Of a stretch of DNA of 64,000 nt, positions 57,248 through 64,000 are shown piece after piece (position 1 is the first letter of the stretch; each line of letters starts with the position of its first letter). The stretch covers positions 1,761,762-1,825,761 of the forward strand of contig NZ_DS999213.1 in assembly GCF_000156335.1 (NCBI RefSeq), written 5' to 3'. The notes under the pieces were generated by a model. It was given only the letters and a program-made list of their open reading frames with translations. It was not told where the DNA came from and did no database searches. Made by a program: the position numbers and the translations under genes. The stretch comes from Roseobacter sp. GAI101 (GTDB taxonomy: Bacteria; Pseudomonadota; Alphaproteobacteria; Rhodobacterales; Rhodobacteraceae).

Positions 57248-57988
57248 TCAGCCGATGGCGCTGAAGACCGGAAAGGTCTCAAGCAACCATTGCGCGATGT
57301 AGTTAACAGAATTTGTGGCAATCAGCAGCCCGAAGATCACCAGCAAGGCACCCATGACTTTTTCGACTGTGCCCAGATGCCGGCGAAACCGCGCCATAAA
57401 ACGCATGAACGGGCCAATGAACAGGGCAGCCAGGACAAAGGGCGCTGTCATGCCGACGCCGTAGGTGAACAGCAAAAGCGCCCCGCTGGTTGCCGTATCG
57501 GTCCCGGCGGCCGTGAAAAGGATCGCGGCCAGAACGGGACCGACGCACGGGGTCCACCCGAAGGCAAAGGCCAGCCCGATGACATAGGCCCCCAGCAGGC
57601 TTGTCGCCTTGGTATCGCCTGCGTCGGCGCGGAATTGACGGTACAGAAAGCCGATGCGGATGACCCCCAGAAAATGCAGGCCCATGGCGATGATGATGGC
57701 CGCTGCGATCCAGCGCAGGATGTCGAAATAGTCGCGCACCACCTGGCCAAAACTGCTTGCCGCAGCCCCCAGCCCCATAAAGATGGTGATCACCCCCGCA
57801 GCAAAGAACAGGGCGGCGACCACCGCGCGGCCGCGCACGCCGCTCTGGATGGGGCCATCAACAGTGATCTGGTTCATCCCGACCCCGGCCAGATAACTCA
57901 GGTAAAAGGGCACGATCGGCAGAATGCAGGGGGACAGAAAGGACAATAATCCGGCAATTGCGGCACCGTAAAAGGTTATTTCAAGCAT
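57248..57988 (-). CDS. soxV: SoxV, CcdA-type thiol transporter
   Basis: A 246-residue membrane protein with six helices and the two CcdA cysteines, in FLSPCILP and GWTPCVGP, which carry electrons from cytoplasmic thioredoxin across the membrane to SoxW. ATG 57988. Divergent from soxS over a 68-bp region that contains a SoxR-type box. Confidence 0.92.
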   Translation of the reverse strand: MLEITFYGAAIAGLLSFLSPCILPIVPFYLSYLAGVGMNQITVDGPIQSGVRGRAVVAALFFAAGVITIFMGLGAAASSFGQVVRDYFDILRWIAAAIIIAMGLHFLGVIRIGFLYRQFRADAGDTKATSLLGAYVIGLAFAFGWTPCVGPVLAAILFTAAGTDTATSGALLLFTYGVGMTAPFVLAALFIGPFMRFMARFRRHLGTVEKVMGALLVIFGLLIATNSVNYIAQWLLETFPVFSAIG

Positions 57989-58016
57989 TCATGCTGCCTT
58001 TAACTTGTTTCATGCA

Positions 58017-58035
58017 CATATTCACATTATGTTAT
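58017..58035. promoter_or_regulatory. Putative SoxR operator in the soxV-soxS gap
   Basis: CATATTCA-N3-TATGTTAT: the first 15 positions match the persulfide dioxygenase-soxG box (CATATTCA-N3-TATG), but the right half-site is TTAT rather than GAAT. The location between divergent soxV and soxS is a known SoxR target in Paracoccus. Confidence 0.5.
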
Positions 58036-58056
58036 GCGAAATCAATCGGTATTTCC

Positions 58057-58437
58057 ATGACACAACTGCGCCTTTTTCTTCTTTCTCTCCTCACCTCGAC
58101 CCTGTTGGCTGGTGCGGCTTTTGCCGACGCCACCCTTGTCATGATCGAGGAAAAAGGCTGCGTCTGGTGCGCCCGCTGGAATGAACAGATCGCCCCGATC
58201 TACCCCAAGACCGACGCGGGCAAAAACGCCCCGCTGCGCCGGGTCGACATCGCCGATGAACGCCCGTCGGACCTGACATTTGCGCGTGGCCTGCACTTTA
58301 CGCCGACCTTCGTGCTGATGAAGGACGGAGAGGAAATATCCCGGATCGAAGGATACCCCGGCGAAGATTTCTTCTGGGGCGTATTGGAAAAAATGATGAT
58401 GGATGCAAAACTGCTCCCGTCGCCAAAAGGAAGCTAA
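58057..58437 (+). CDS. soxS: SoxS, thioredoxin-like protein
   Basis: A 126-residue periplasmic protein: signal peptide LRLFLLSLLTSTLLAGAAFA, redox motif CVWC in EEKGCVWCARWNEQ, and cis-Pro in LHFTPTFVLM. SoxS in Paracoccus reactivates SoxY by acting on its cysteine. ATG 58057 is the natural start; the longer frame (57958) overlaps soxV. Divergent from soxV; soxR follows 66 bp downstream. Confidence 0.88.
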   Translation: MTQLRLFLLSLLTSTLLAGAAFADATLVMIEEKGCVWCARWNEQIAPIYPKTDAGKNAPLRRVDIADERPSDLTFARGLHFTPTFVLMKDGEEISRIEGYPGEDFFWGVLEKMMMDAKLLPSPKGS

Positions 58438-58503
58438 GACATATGTGTTGCCCGATTTCGCGGGCGGCCTGACCGTTGATCTGAAAGCTAAGGAAACGAA
58501 ACC

Positions 58504-58839
58504 GTGGGTCTACCCGTTTTTGACAAGAATATGTGCGCCGAAGACCTTGATAAGATGGCGAACAACGCCGTGCGCGCGTCCAACTTTCTGAAGGCGATCA
58601 GTCATGAGGGTCGTTTGATGATCCTGTGCCATCTTGCATCAGGTGAAAAGTCCGTGACCGAGTTGGAAGAATTGCTCTCCGCGCGCCAGGCCGCCGTATC
58701 GCAGCAACTGTCGCGCTTGCGGCTTGAGGGGCTGGTGATTCCGCGCCGCGATGGCAAGACGATTTACTACCGGTTGTCCGACGACCGCCCCAAGCAGATC
58801 ATGGAAGTCGTCTATGATCTTTTCTGCCGCGCTGACTAA
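58504..58839 (+). CDS. soxR: SoxR, ArsR-family sulfur-responsive repressor
   Basis: A 111-residue winged-helix repressor. The recognition helix is in ARQAAVSQQLSRLRLEGLV, and the wing in RRDGKTIYYRL. Counting from GTG 58504, Cys42 (MILCHL) and Cys108 (DLFCRAD) fall exactly where SqrR Cys41 and Cys107 form a tetrasulfide; an extra Cys is at position 11. BigR/SqrR-type sensing of persulfide is therefore very likely. Start GTG with AAGGAAACG nearby; no better ATG except position 10. It probably represses the sox and persulfide genes through the boxes noted here. Confidence 0.92.
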   Translation: MGLPVFDKNMCAEDLDKMANNAVRASNFLKAISHEGRLMILCHLASGEKSVTELEELLSARQAAVSQQLSRLRLEGLVIPRRDGKTIYYRLSDDRPKQIMEVVYDLFCRAD

Positions 58840-58845
58840 CTTGTC

Positions 58846-59922
58846 GTGGGACAGCTTGGCACATTCCTACTGGAGCGATTTTCCGAACCCACATTGATGG
58901 CTCTCGCGGGCCTTTTCGGCGGTGTCTTGCTGGGGCTGGCCGCGCGGCTTGGCCGCTTCTGCACCCTCGGGGCCATCGAAGACCTGTATTACGGAGCCAG
59001 CTCGGTCCGGTTTGCGATGTGGGGCATTGCCCTTGGCGTGGCGATCATCGGGACGTTCGGGTTGTCCGCGGCAGGCGCGCTGGCGCTGACCGACACGCTG
59101 TATCTGGGCATCGCCTGGAACCCGTGGGCCAGCATCGTGGGCGGGTTGATTTTCGGCTACGGCATGGCGTTGGCGGGCAACTGCGGTTACGGCGCGCTGG
59201 CGCGGATGGGCTGCGGTGACTTGCGGTCGTTCATGATCGTCATCGTAATGGGCGTGTCGTCCTATGTGGCCTTGGGCGGCCCCCTGTCCGCGGCGCGGCT
59301 GGCCATCTTTCCCGTCAACGATGCGGGGCCAAACCCAGCAAGCCTCGCCCATCTGGCATCCAGCTTTCTGCCCTTTGACCTGCATGTGACGGGCATCACC
59401 ATCGGTGTCCTGATAATCCTGCTGACGCTATTCCACGCCGGACTGCGCAACAGCCCCAAGTCAATCCTGTGGGGCGCGGTCGTCGGGGTCGCGATCATTT
59501 CGGGCTGGGGGTTCACGCAGTGGATCACGGCGCATGGGTTTGACCGCAGCATCATCGTCTCGCACACCTTTACCGCGCCCGTCGGGGAAACGCTTCTTTA
59601 CGTCATGACATCTTCGGGCAATTCAATCAGCTTTGGTACGGGATCGGTCTGCGGAGTTGTACTTGGCGCGTTGCTGGGCTGTTTGATCAAAGGCCATCTG
59701 CGATGGGAGGCGTGCGAGGACCCCCGCGAATTGCGCCGCCAGATCGGTGGGGCCGTGCTGATGGGCATCGGTGCCGTGATCGCAGTGGGCTGTAGCGTCG
59801 GCCAAGGGCTGTCGGCGTTTTCCGTCCTGGCGTACAGCGGACCGGTGACTTTGGCTTGCATCGTTGCGGGTGCCGCGATCGGCCTGCGTCAGTTGATCGT
59901 CGGGTTCAGCCGGATCGCATAG
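58846..59922 (+). CDS. soxT: SoxT, YeeE/YedE-family membrane protein
   Basis: A 358-residue protein with about nine helices. Two halves each carry a Cys-containing loop of the YeeE/SoxT type: GNCGYGALARMGCGDLRSF and VGCSVGQGLSAFSVLAYSGP. In YeeE such cysteines pass thiosulfate through the membrane. It starts 6 bp after soxR (GTG 58846), so it is in the soxSRT unit and likely imports or delivers a sulfur compound for sensing or use. Ends 10 bp from the convergent frcR. Confidence 0.9.
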   Translation: MGQLGTFLLERFSEPTLMALAGLFGGVLLGLAARLGRFCTLGAIEDLYYGASSVRFAMWGIALGVAIIGTFGLSAAGALALTDTLYLGIAWNPWASIVGGLIFGYGMALAGNCGYGALARMGCGDLRSFMIVIVMGVSSYVALGGPLSAARLAIFPVNDAGPNPASLAHLASSFLPFDLHVTGITIGVLIILLTLFHAGLRNSPKSILWGAVVGVAIISGWGFTQWITAHGFDRSIIVSHTFTAPVGETLLYVMTSSGNSISFGTGSVCGVVLGALLGCLIKGHLRWEACEDPRELRRQIGGAVLMGIGAVIAVGCSVGQGLSAFSVLAYSGPVTLACIVAGAAIGLRQLIVGFSRIA

Positions 59923-59932
59923 CGTCTGGTCT

Positions 59933-61129
59933 CTAGGGCATGCCCCCCGTGTTCGTATTCAACAGGAACTGCTGGAATATCGGGCCCGAGGCTGCCCCGA
60001 TGGCGCGGGCATTTTCGCCGATGGTGCCCTCTTCGATGCGCGGGACTTTCAGACCGCGGGTATCCTGAAGCTCCACCTCAGCCCGGATTTGCTCGACCAG
60101 TTTGGTCCGTACGTCCGGGGGCACCGCACCGTCGATCACGATCGCTTCAAAGTCGATTACGGCACAGGTCGACAGGCTGGCCTTGGCCAATTCACGGGCA
60201 GTTTGCGCAATCCAGGGATCGACCATCTCGGTAAAAGCGCTCCAGTCTTGCGGTTGTACCCAAAGGTCGGCGGCCGGTTGGCCTGCCTTGGTCAGCATGG
60301 TTTCCAGAAGATGGATCGATGCCGTGTCAATCAGCTGCAAGCTTTCGCCATCCGGCCCGATGGACCGCAATGACCCCAAAGCACCGGCATTGCCCTGTTG
60401 CCCCTCGTAGACCGAATTGTTCAACACGATGCCGCCCCCCACGAAGGCCCCCACGAAGAAATAGGCGTAGTCGCGGAATTCCTTGCCGCGGCCGTAGACA
60501 TGTTCGGCCCAGCAGCCGGCCGTGGCATCATTGACCAAGGACACCGGCAAATCCGTGCATTTGGCCACCTCGGCGACGATGTCGATATTGCTCCAGCGTT
60601 GGAATTCTTCGGCGGGAGCACCGACCAGTTCAGCCCAGTGCCAGATTTCGAACGGGGCTGCGACGCCGATGCCGCACAGGCGTTCAAACAACGAAGGTGC
60701 CATCTGTTCGCGGAACTGCGCAATCCCGTCGGCAAGGAACTGAAATACCGTCCGGGGCAAGGGATAGGCGTAGGTAATCTGCGCCTGCTGCCAGATCGTC
60801 CCGTGGAAATCGATCAGCAGCAGATCAGCACTGCGCCGCCCGACCTTGAGACCCAGCGACATGACGCCATCCGCCGCAAGCCCCATCGGCACGGACGGTT
60901 TGCCGACCTTGCCGCGCACGGGGGTGCCGCGTTCCAGCAGCCCGTCGTTTTCCAGTTTGCGCAGGATGACCGACACGGTTTGCGGCGACAACCCGGCAAG
61001 GCGCGCCAGATCCATTCCCGGCAAGCGCCCATGACGCTGAAGGATCGTCAAAAGCAGGCGCTCGTTGTGATTGCGCACCCCGCTTTGATTGACGCCCGCA
61101 CTCAGCGCCCTGACAACTGATTGATCCAT
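59933..61129 (-). CDS. frcR: FrcR, ROK-family transcriptional repressor
   Basis: A 398-residue repressor. The N-terminal winged helix-turn-helix is visible (LLTILQRHGRLPGMDLARLAGLSPQTVSVILRKLENDGLLE). The ROK domain follows: CGIGVAAPFEIW, DATAGCWAEHVYGRG and GAFVGGGIVLN, but the ATP-binding loop is weak, fitting a repressor rather than a sugar kinase. ATG 61129, GGGAGGG 11 bases upstream. It stands divergent from frcB, the arrangement in Rhizobium and Rhodobacterales, and probably binds the palindrome at 61176-61202 until a sugar signal appears. Confidence 0.9.
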   Translation of the reverse strand: MDQSVVRALSAGVNQSGVRNHNERLLLTILQRHGRLPGMDLARLAGLSPQTVSVILRKLENDGLLERGTPVRGKVGKPSVPMGLAADGVMSLGLKVGRRSADLLLIDFHGTIWQQAQITYAYPLPRTVFQFLADGIAQFREQMAPSLFERLCGIGVAAPFEIWHWAELVGAPAEEFQRWSNIDIVAEVAKCTDLPVSLVNDATAGCWAEHVYGRGKEFRDYAYFFVGAFVGGGIVLNNSVYEGQQGNAGALGSLRSIGPDGESLQLIDTASIHLLETMLTKAGQPAADLWVQPQDWSAFTEMVDPWIAQTARELAKASLSTCAVIDFEAIVIDGAVPPDVRTKLVEQIRAEVELQDTRGLKVPRIEEGTIGENARAIGAASGPIFQQFLLNTNTGGMP

Positions 61130-61175
61130 AGCTGCAACGCCCTCCCAAGCATCTGCCTCATTTATCGCCAGCCGG

Positions 61176-61202
61176 ATTAATAAATCAAGTTTATTTATTA
61201 AT
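61176..61202. promoter_or_regulatory. Probable ROK-repressor operator in the frcR-frcB gap
   Basis: ATTAATAAAT (61176-61185) and ATTTATTAAT (61193-61202) form a perfect 10-bp inverted repeat with a 7-base spacer. NagC, Mlc and XylR of the ROK family bind similar AT-rich dyads. It is 47 bp from the frcR start and about 100 bp from frcB. Confidence 0.8.
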
Positions 61203-61303
61203 TGACAGCGCAGCCAGAATCACGTTGTAGTTGGAATATTGGGTGCCTTGCCGTACCCTAAACTTGGCGCGAAAGTCGCCGCACCGATTTCTGGGAGGGG
61301 ATC

Positions 61304-62323
61304 ATGAAAACATTACTCGCAAGCACCGCAATCGCATTTGCCGCCATGTCCGGCAGCGCAATGGCCGATGCGCATAGCGTTACCGCCTGTCTGATCACGA
61401 AAACGGACACCAACCCGTTTTTCGTGAAGATGAAGGAAGGTGCCGAAGCCAAGGCAGCCGAGCTTGGCATGACCTTGAAATCCTTTGCCGGCAAGATTGA
61501 CGGCGATCACGAAACACAGGTGGCCGCGATTGAAACCTGCATCGCAGACGGTGCCAAGGGTATCCTGCTGACCGCCTCCGACACCTCTTCGATCGTGACT
61601 GCCGTGCAGCAGGCGCGCGACGCGGGCATTGTCGTGATCGCTCTGGACACCCCCCTGGACCCTGCCGATGCGGCTGATGCGACGTTCGCGACAGACAACT
61701 TCCTTGCAGGCAAGCTGATCGGCCAATGGGCCGCTGCCAAGCTGGGTGATGACGCGGCGAATGCGAAAATCGCCATGCTCGATCTGGCCGTCAGCCAGCC
61801 GACCGTCGGCGTATTGCGCGACCAGGGCTTTCTGGAAGGCTTCGGCATTGATCTGGGCGACCCGAACAAATGGGGCGATGAAACAGACCCGCGCATCGTC
61901 GGCAACGACGTGACGGCAGGCAACGAAGAAGGCGGCCGCAAGGCGATGGAGAACCTTCTGGCCAAGGACCCGATGATCAACGTGGTCTACACGATCAACG
62001 AACCCGCGGCAGCCGGTGCTTACGAAGCGCTGAAATCCATCGGCCGTGAAAACGATGTGCTGATCGTGTCTGTCGATGGCGGGTGCCCCGGCGTGTCCAA
62101 CATTGCCGACGGCATCATCGGTGCCACCTCGCAGCAGTACCCTTTGCTGATGGCCTCCAAAGGCGTCGAAGCAATCGCGCAGTTTGCAAAAGACGGCACC
62201 AAGCCCGCGCCAACCGAAGGCAAGGATTTCTTTGACACGGGCGTTTCCCTTGTCACGGACCAGCCTGTTGACGGTGTTGAATCGATCTCTGTTCAGGAAG
62301 GCACAGATCGCTGCTGGGGCTAA
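61304..62323 (+). CDS. frcB: FrcB, periplasmic fructose/sugar-binding protein
   Basis: Type I periplasmic binding protein of an ABC sugar importer; 339 residues. Signal peptide [19 protein letters not shown]. Features of the FrcB/ribose-binding family: [17 protein letters not shown] at the first strand, [23 protein letters not shown], and ANDNxx-type [18 protein letters not shown] 61304 has GGGAGGGG seven bases upstream. The operon head; a stem-loop after it may raise its message level over that of frcC. Confidence 0.92.
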   Translation: MKTLLASTAIAFAAMSGSAMADAHSVTACLITKTDTNPFFVKMKEGAEAKAAELGMTLKSFAGKIDGDHETQVAAIETCIADGAKGILLTASDTSSIVTAVQQARDAGIVVIALDTPLDPADAADATFATDNFLAGKLIGQWAAAKLGDDAANAKIAMLDLAVSQPTVGVLRDQGFLEGFGIDLGDPNKWGDETDPRIVGNDVTAGNEEGGRKAMENLLAKDPMINVVYTINEPAAAGAYEALKSIGRENDVLIVSVDGGCPGVSNIADGIIGATSQQYPLLMASKGVEAIAQFAKDGTKPAPTEGKDFFDTGVSLVTDQPVDGVESISVQEGTDRCWG

Positions 62324-62349
62324 GCCTTTACCATAAAGACGCAAGTCCA

Positions 62350-62372
62350 GGGGCAGGTCACGTGCCTGCCCC
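62350..62372 (+). other. mRNA stem-loop between frcB and frcC
   Basis: GGGGCAGG (62350-62357) and CCTGCCCC (62365-62372), perfect 8-bp stem, 7-base loop, no T-run. Such hairpins after binding-protein genes often shield the upstream part of the message from decay, giving more binding protein than permease. Confidence 0.6.
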
Positions 62373-62418
62373 GAAACCATCCTGATACTCTGAAATTTCA
62401 TAACTGCAGGGGCGCACC

Positions 62419-63480
62419 ATGTCTGACCCTACGAATTACGAATCCGCCGCCAAGGGAAGCCCCGAGGCCGTTGCCGAATTCGCCGACACCGGAAAATCAT
62501 TGATCAACAAGCTGCAGCATGCGCTGCATGTGACGCCATCGCTGGTGCCGCTGATCGTTCTGGTCCTGTCCTTGATCGTGTTCGGCATCCTGCTGGGGTC
62601 AAAGTTCTTCTCGCCTTTCGCGCTGACGCTGATCCTGCAACAGGTGGCCATCGTGGGCATCGTAGGGGCGGCGCAATCGCTTGTTATCCTGACCGCTGGC
62701 ATTGACTTGTCGGTTGGTGCGATCATGGTGCTAAGTTCGGTCGTAATGGGCCAGTTTTCATTCCGCTACGGGCTGCCCCCGGAAATCGCCGTGGTCTGCG
62801 GGCTTTTGTGCGGCACGGCCTGCGGCTTCGTCAACGGCTGGCTGGTCGCCTACATGAAGCTGCCGCCGTTCATCGTGACCCTTGGCATGTGGCAGATCAT
62901 TCTGGCGTCGAATTTCCTGTATTCCGCCAATGAAACCATCCGCAGCCAAGACATCAGCGCCAATGCCCCCTTGCTTCAGCTCTTTGGCGAAAAGATCAAT
63001 ATCGGCGGGGCGATCTTTACTTACGGAGTGATCTTCCTTGTGGTGCTGGTGTTGTTTCTGGCCTATGTCCTGCGCCACACGGCCTGGGGCCGCCACGTCT
63101 ATGCCGTAGGCGACGACCCTGACGCGGCTGAACTGTCCGGTGTGAATGTCAAACGCGTGCTTGTGTCGGTCTATATGCTGGCGGGGCTGATCTGCGCCTT
63201 TGCGGGCTGGGCCCTGATCGGACGGATCGGGTCGGTGTCGCCCACTTCCGGGCAGCTGGCCAATATCGAAAGCATCACCGCAGTCGTGATTGGCGGCATC
63301 AGCCTTTTCGGCGGGCGTGGCTCCGTGCTGGGAATGCTGTTCGGCGCGCTGATCGTCGGTGTCTTTACCCTTGGGCTGCGGCTGATGGGGGCGGATGCAC
63401 AATGGACCTATCTGCTGATCGGTGCGCTGATCATTGCAGCTGTGGCCGTGGATCAATGGATTAGAAAGGTATCGGTCTGA
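62419..63480 (+). CDS. frcC: FrcC, sugar ABC permease
   Basis: A 353-residue inner-membrane permease of the AraH/RbsC type with about nine helices. Typical pieces: VGIVGAAQSLVILTAGIDLSVGAIMVLSSVV (the AGIDLSVG signature), GFVNGWLVAYMKLPPFIVTLGMWQI, and the cytoplasmic coupling loop VYAVGDDPDAAELSGVNV. Its stop overlaps the frcA start (TGATG), so they are translationally coupled. Confidence 0.93.
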   Translation: MSDPTNYESAAKGSPEAVAEFADTGKSLINKLQHALHVTPSLVPLIVLVLSLIVFGILLGSKFFSPFALTLILQQVAIVGIVGAAQSLVILTAGIDLSVGAIMVLSSVVMGQFSFRYGLPPEIAVVCGLLCGTACGFVNGWLVAYMKLPPFIVTLGMWQIILASNFLYSANETIRSQDISANAPLLQLFGEKINIGGAIFTYGVIFLVVLVLFLAYVLRHTAWGRHVYAVGDDPDAAELSGVNVKRVLVSVYMLAGLICAFAGWALIGRIGSVSPTSGQLANIESITAVVIGGISLFGGRGSVLGMLFGALIVGVFTLGLRLMGADAQWTYLLIGALIIAAVAVDQWIRKVSV

Positions 63481-64000
63481 TGGTTGAACCCATTCTCAAA
63501 GGGCGCGGTCTGGTCAAGCGATATGGCCGCGTCACCGCATTGGATCATTGCGACTTCGATCTGATGCCCGGTGAAATTCTGGCGGTGATCGGCGACAACG
63601 GTGCCGGCAAGTCATCCCTGATCAAGGCGGTTTCCGGCGCGGTGATCCCCGATGCGGGCGATGTGTTTCTCGAGGGCAAGAAGGTAAAGTTCACCTCGCC
63701 CATCGATGCGCGCAATGTGGGCATTGAAACGGTCTATCAAACGCTTGCCATGTCCCCGGCCCTGTCGATTGCCGACAACATGTTCATGGGCCGCGAGTTG
63801 CGCAAACCGGGGTTTCGCGGCAAGTTCCTGCGCCAGCTTGACCGCAAGCGCATGGAAGACACGGCCCGCGCAAAGCTGAACGAACTGGGGCTGATGACGA
63901 TCCAGAACATCAATCAGGCGGTCGAGACGTTGTCCGGTGGCCAGCGCCAAGGCGTGGCGGTAGCCCGCGCGGCAGCCTTCGGATCAAAGGTCATCATCCT
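63480..64000 (+). CDS. frcA: FrcA, sugar ABC ATPase (partial)
   Basis: First 173 residues of the ATP-binding protein; it runs off the right edge. Walker A GDNGAGKSSLI and the ABC signature LSGGQRQGVAVARA are both present; Q-loop VYQTLAM. ATG 63480 overlaps the frcC stop by one base. FrcA in this family has a single ATPase domain (unlike the double RbsA), which cannot be checked here. Confidence 0.92.
   Translation, partial: MVEPILKGRGLVKRYGRVTALDHCDFDLMPGEILAVIGDNGAGKSSLIKAVSGAVIPDAGDVFLEGKKVKFTSPIDARNVGIETVYQTLAMSPALSIADNMFMGRELRKPGFRGKFLRQLDRKRMEDTARAKLNELGLMTIQNINQAVETLSGGQRQGVAVARAAAFGSKVII

Overview
The window looks like chromosome of a Roseobacter-group (Rhodobacteraceae) alphaproteobacterium. 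The evidence is the Paracoccus-type sox thiosulfate-oxidation cluster with soxCD, an opgGIH-opgC glucan operon in the Rhodobacter order, a rhizobial/Rhodobacter-type frcR-frcBCA sugar importer, GC-rich codon use and many Tat-type leader peptides. This is an inference from gene content; no rRNA or tRNA gene was seen.

Layout. 1-12.4 kb: the 3' end of an HWE histidine kinase; an acyl-CoA synthetase plus GNAT-like pair; rsmJ; a secreted PhoD phosphatase; a probable operon cysK - PLP decarboxylase - class III cyclase (the cyclase is frameshifted); a secreted protein of unknown function divergent from a winged-helix/TPR regulator. 12.7-21.7 kb: a DedA-PAP2 membrane protein, then a complete nine-gene N-type ATPase operon (atpDCQRBEFAG) with an FNR-like palindrome about 290 bp upstream. 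21.7-28.1 kb: an omega-aminotransferase, a very large RTX/serralysin-type M10 protease and an EamA exporter. 28.3-31.1 kb: a three-gene signalling operon made of an ethylene-receptor-like (ETR1-type) histidine kinase broken by a 7-bp tandem duplication, an Rcp1-like response regulator and a receiver-kinase hybrid. 31.5-41.5 kb: an envelope block with opgG-opgI-opgH-opgC (osmoregulated periplasmic glucans), a sugar transferase, UDP-glucuronate decarboxylase and a large MscS-type channel, which together suggest osmotic and surface adaptation.

41.6-59.9 kb is mostly a sulfur island. After a CoA-ligase/ThDP-enzyme pair come a SulP transporter and a persulfide dioxygenase (minus strand), soxG-soxH (plus), a DUF302 protein, and the minus-strand run soxV-W-X-Y-Z-A-B-C-D, divergent from soxS-soxR-soxT. 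Thiosulfate is oxidised by SoxAX-YZ-B-CD in the periplasm. SoxV/W/S are likely to keep SoxYZ in its active reduced state, SoxT/SulP probably move sulfur oxyanions, and SoxR, with the two cysteines known from sulfide-sensing SqrR/BigR, is the likely repressor. Three related ATTC-type boxes lie in the soxS-soxV, soxW-soxX and persulfide dioxygenase-soxG gaps. This suggests that the separate sulfur operons form one regulon. Neither soxE nor soxF is present.

59.9-64 kb: the ROK repressor frcR divergent from frcB-frcC-frcA (frcA runs off the window), with a 10-bp-arm palindrome between them as the likely operator.

Two signalling genes carry frameshifts, one in a homopolymer and one a 7-bp duplication. 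Most long antisense reading frames are shadows of GC-rich genes and are omitted.
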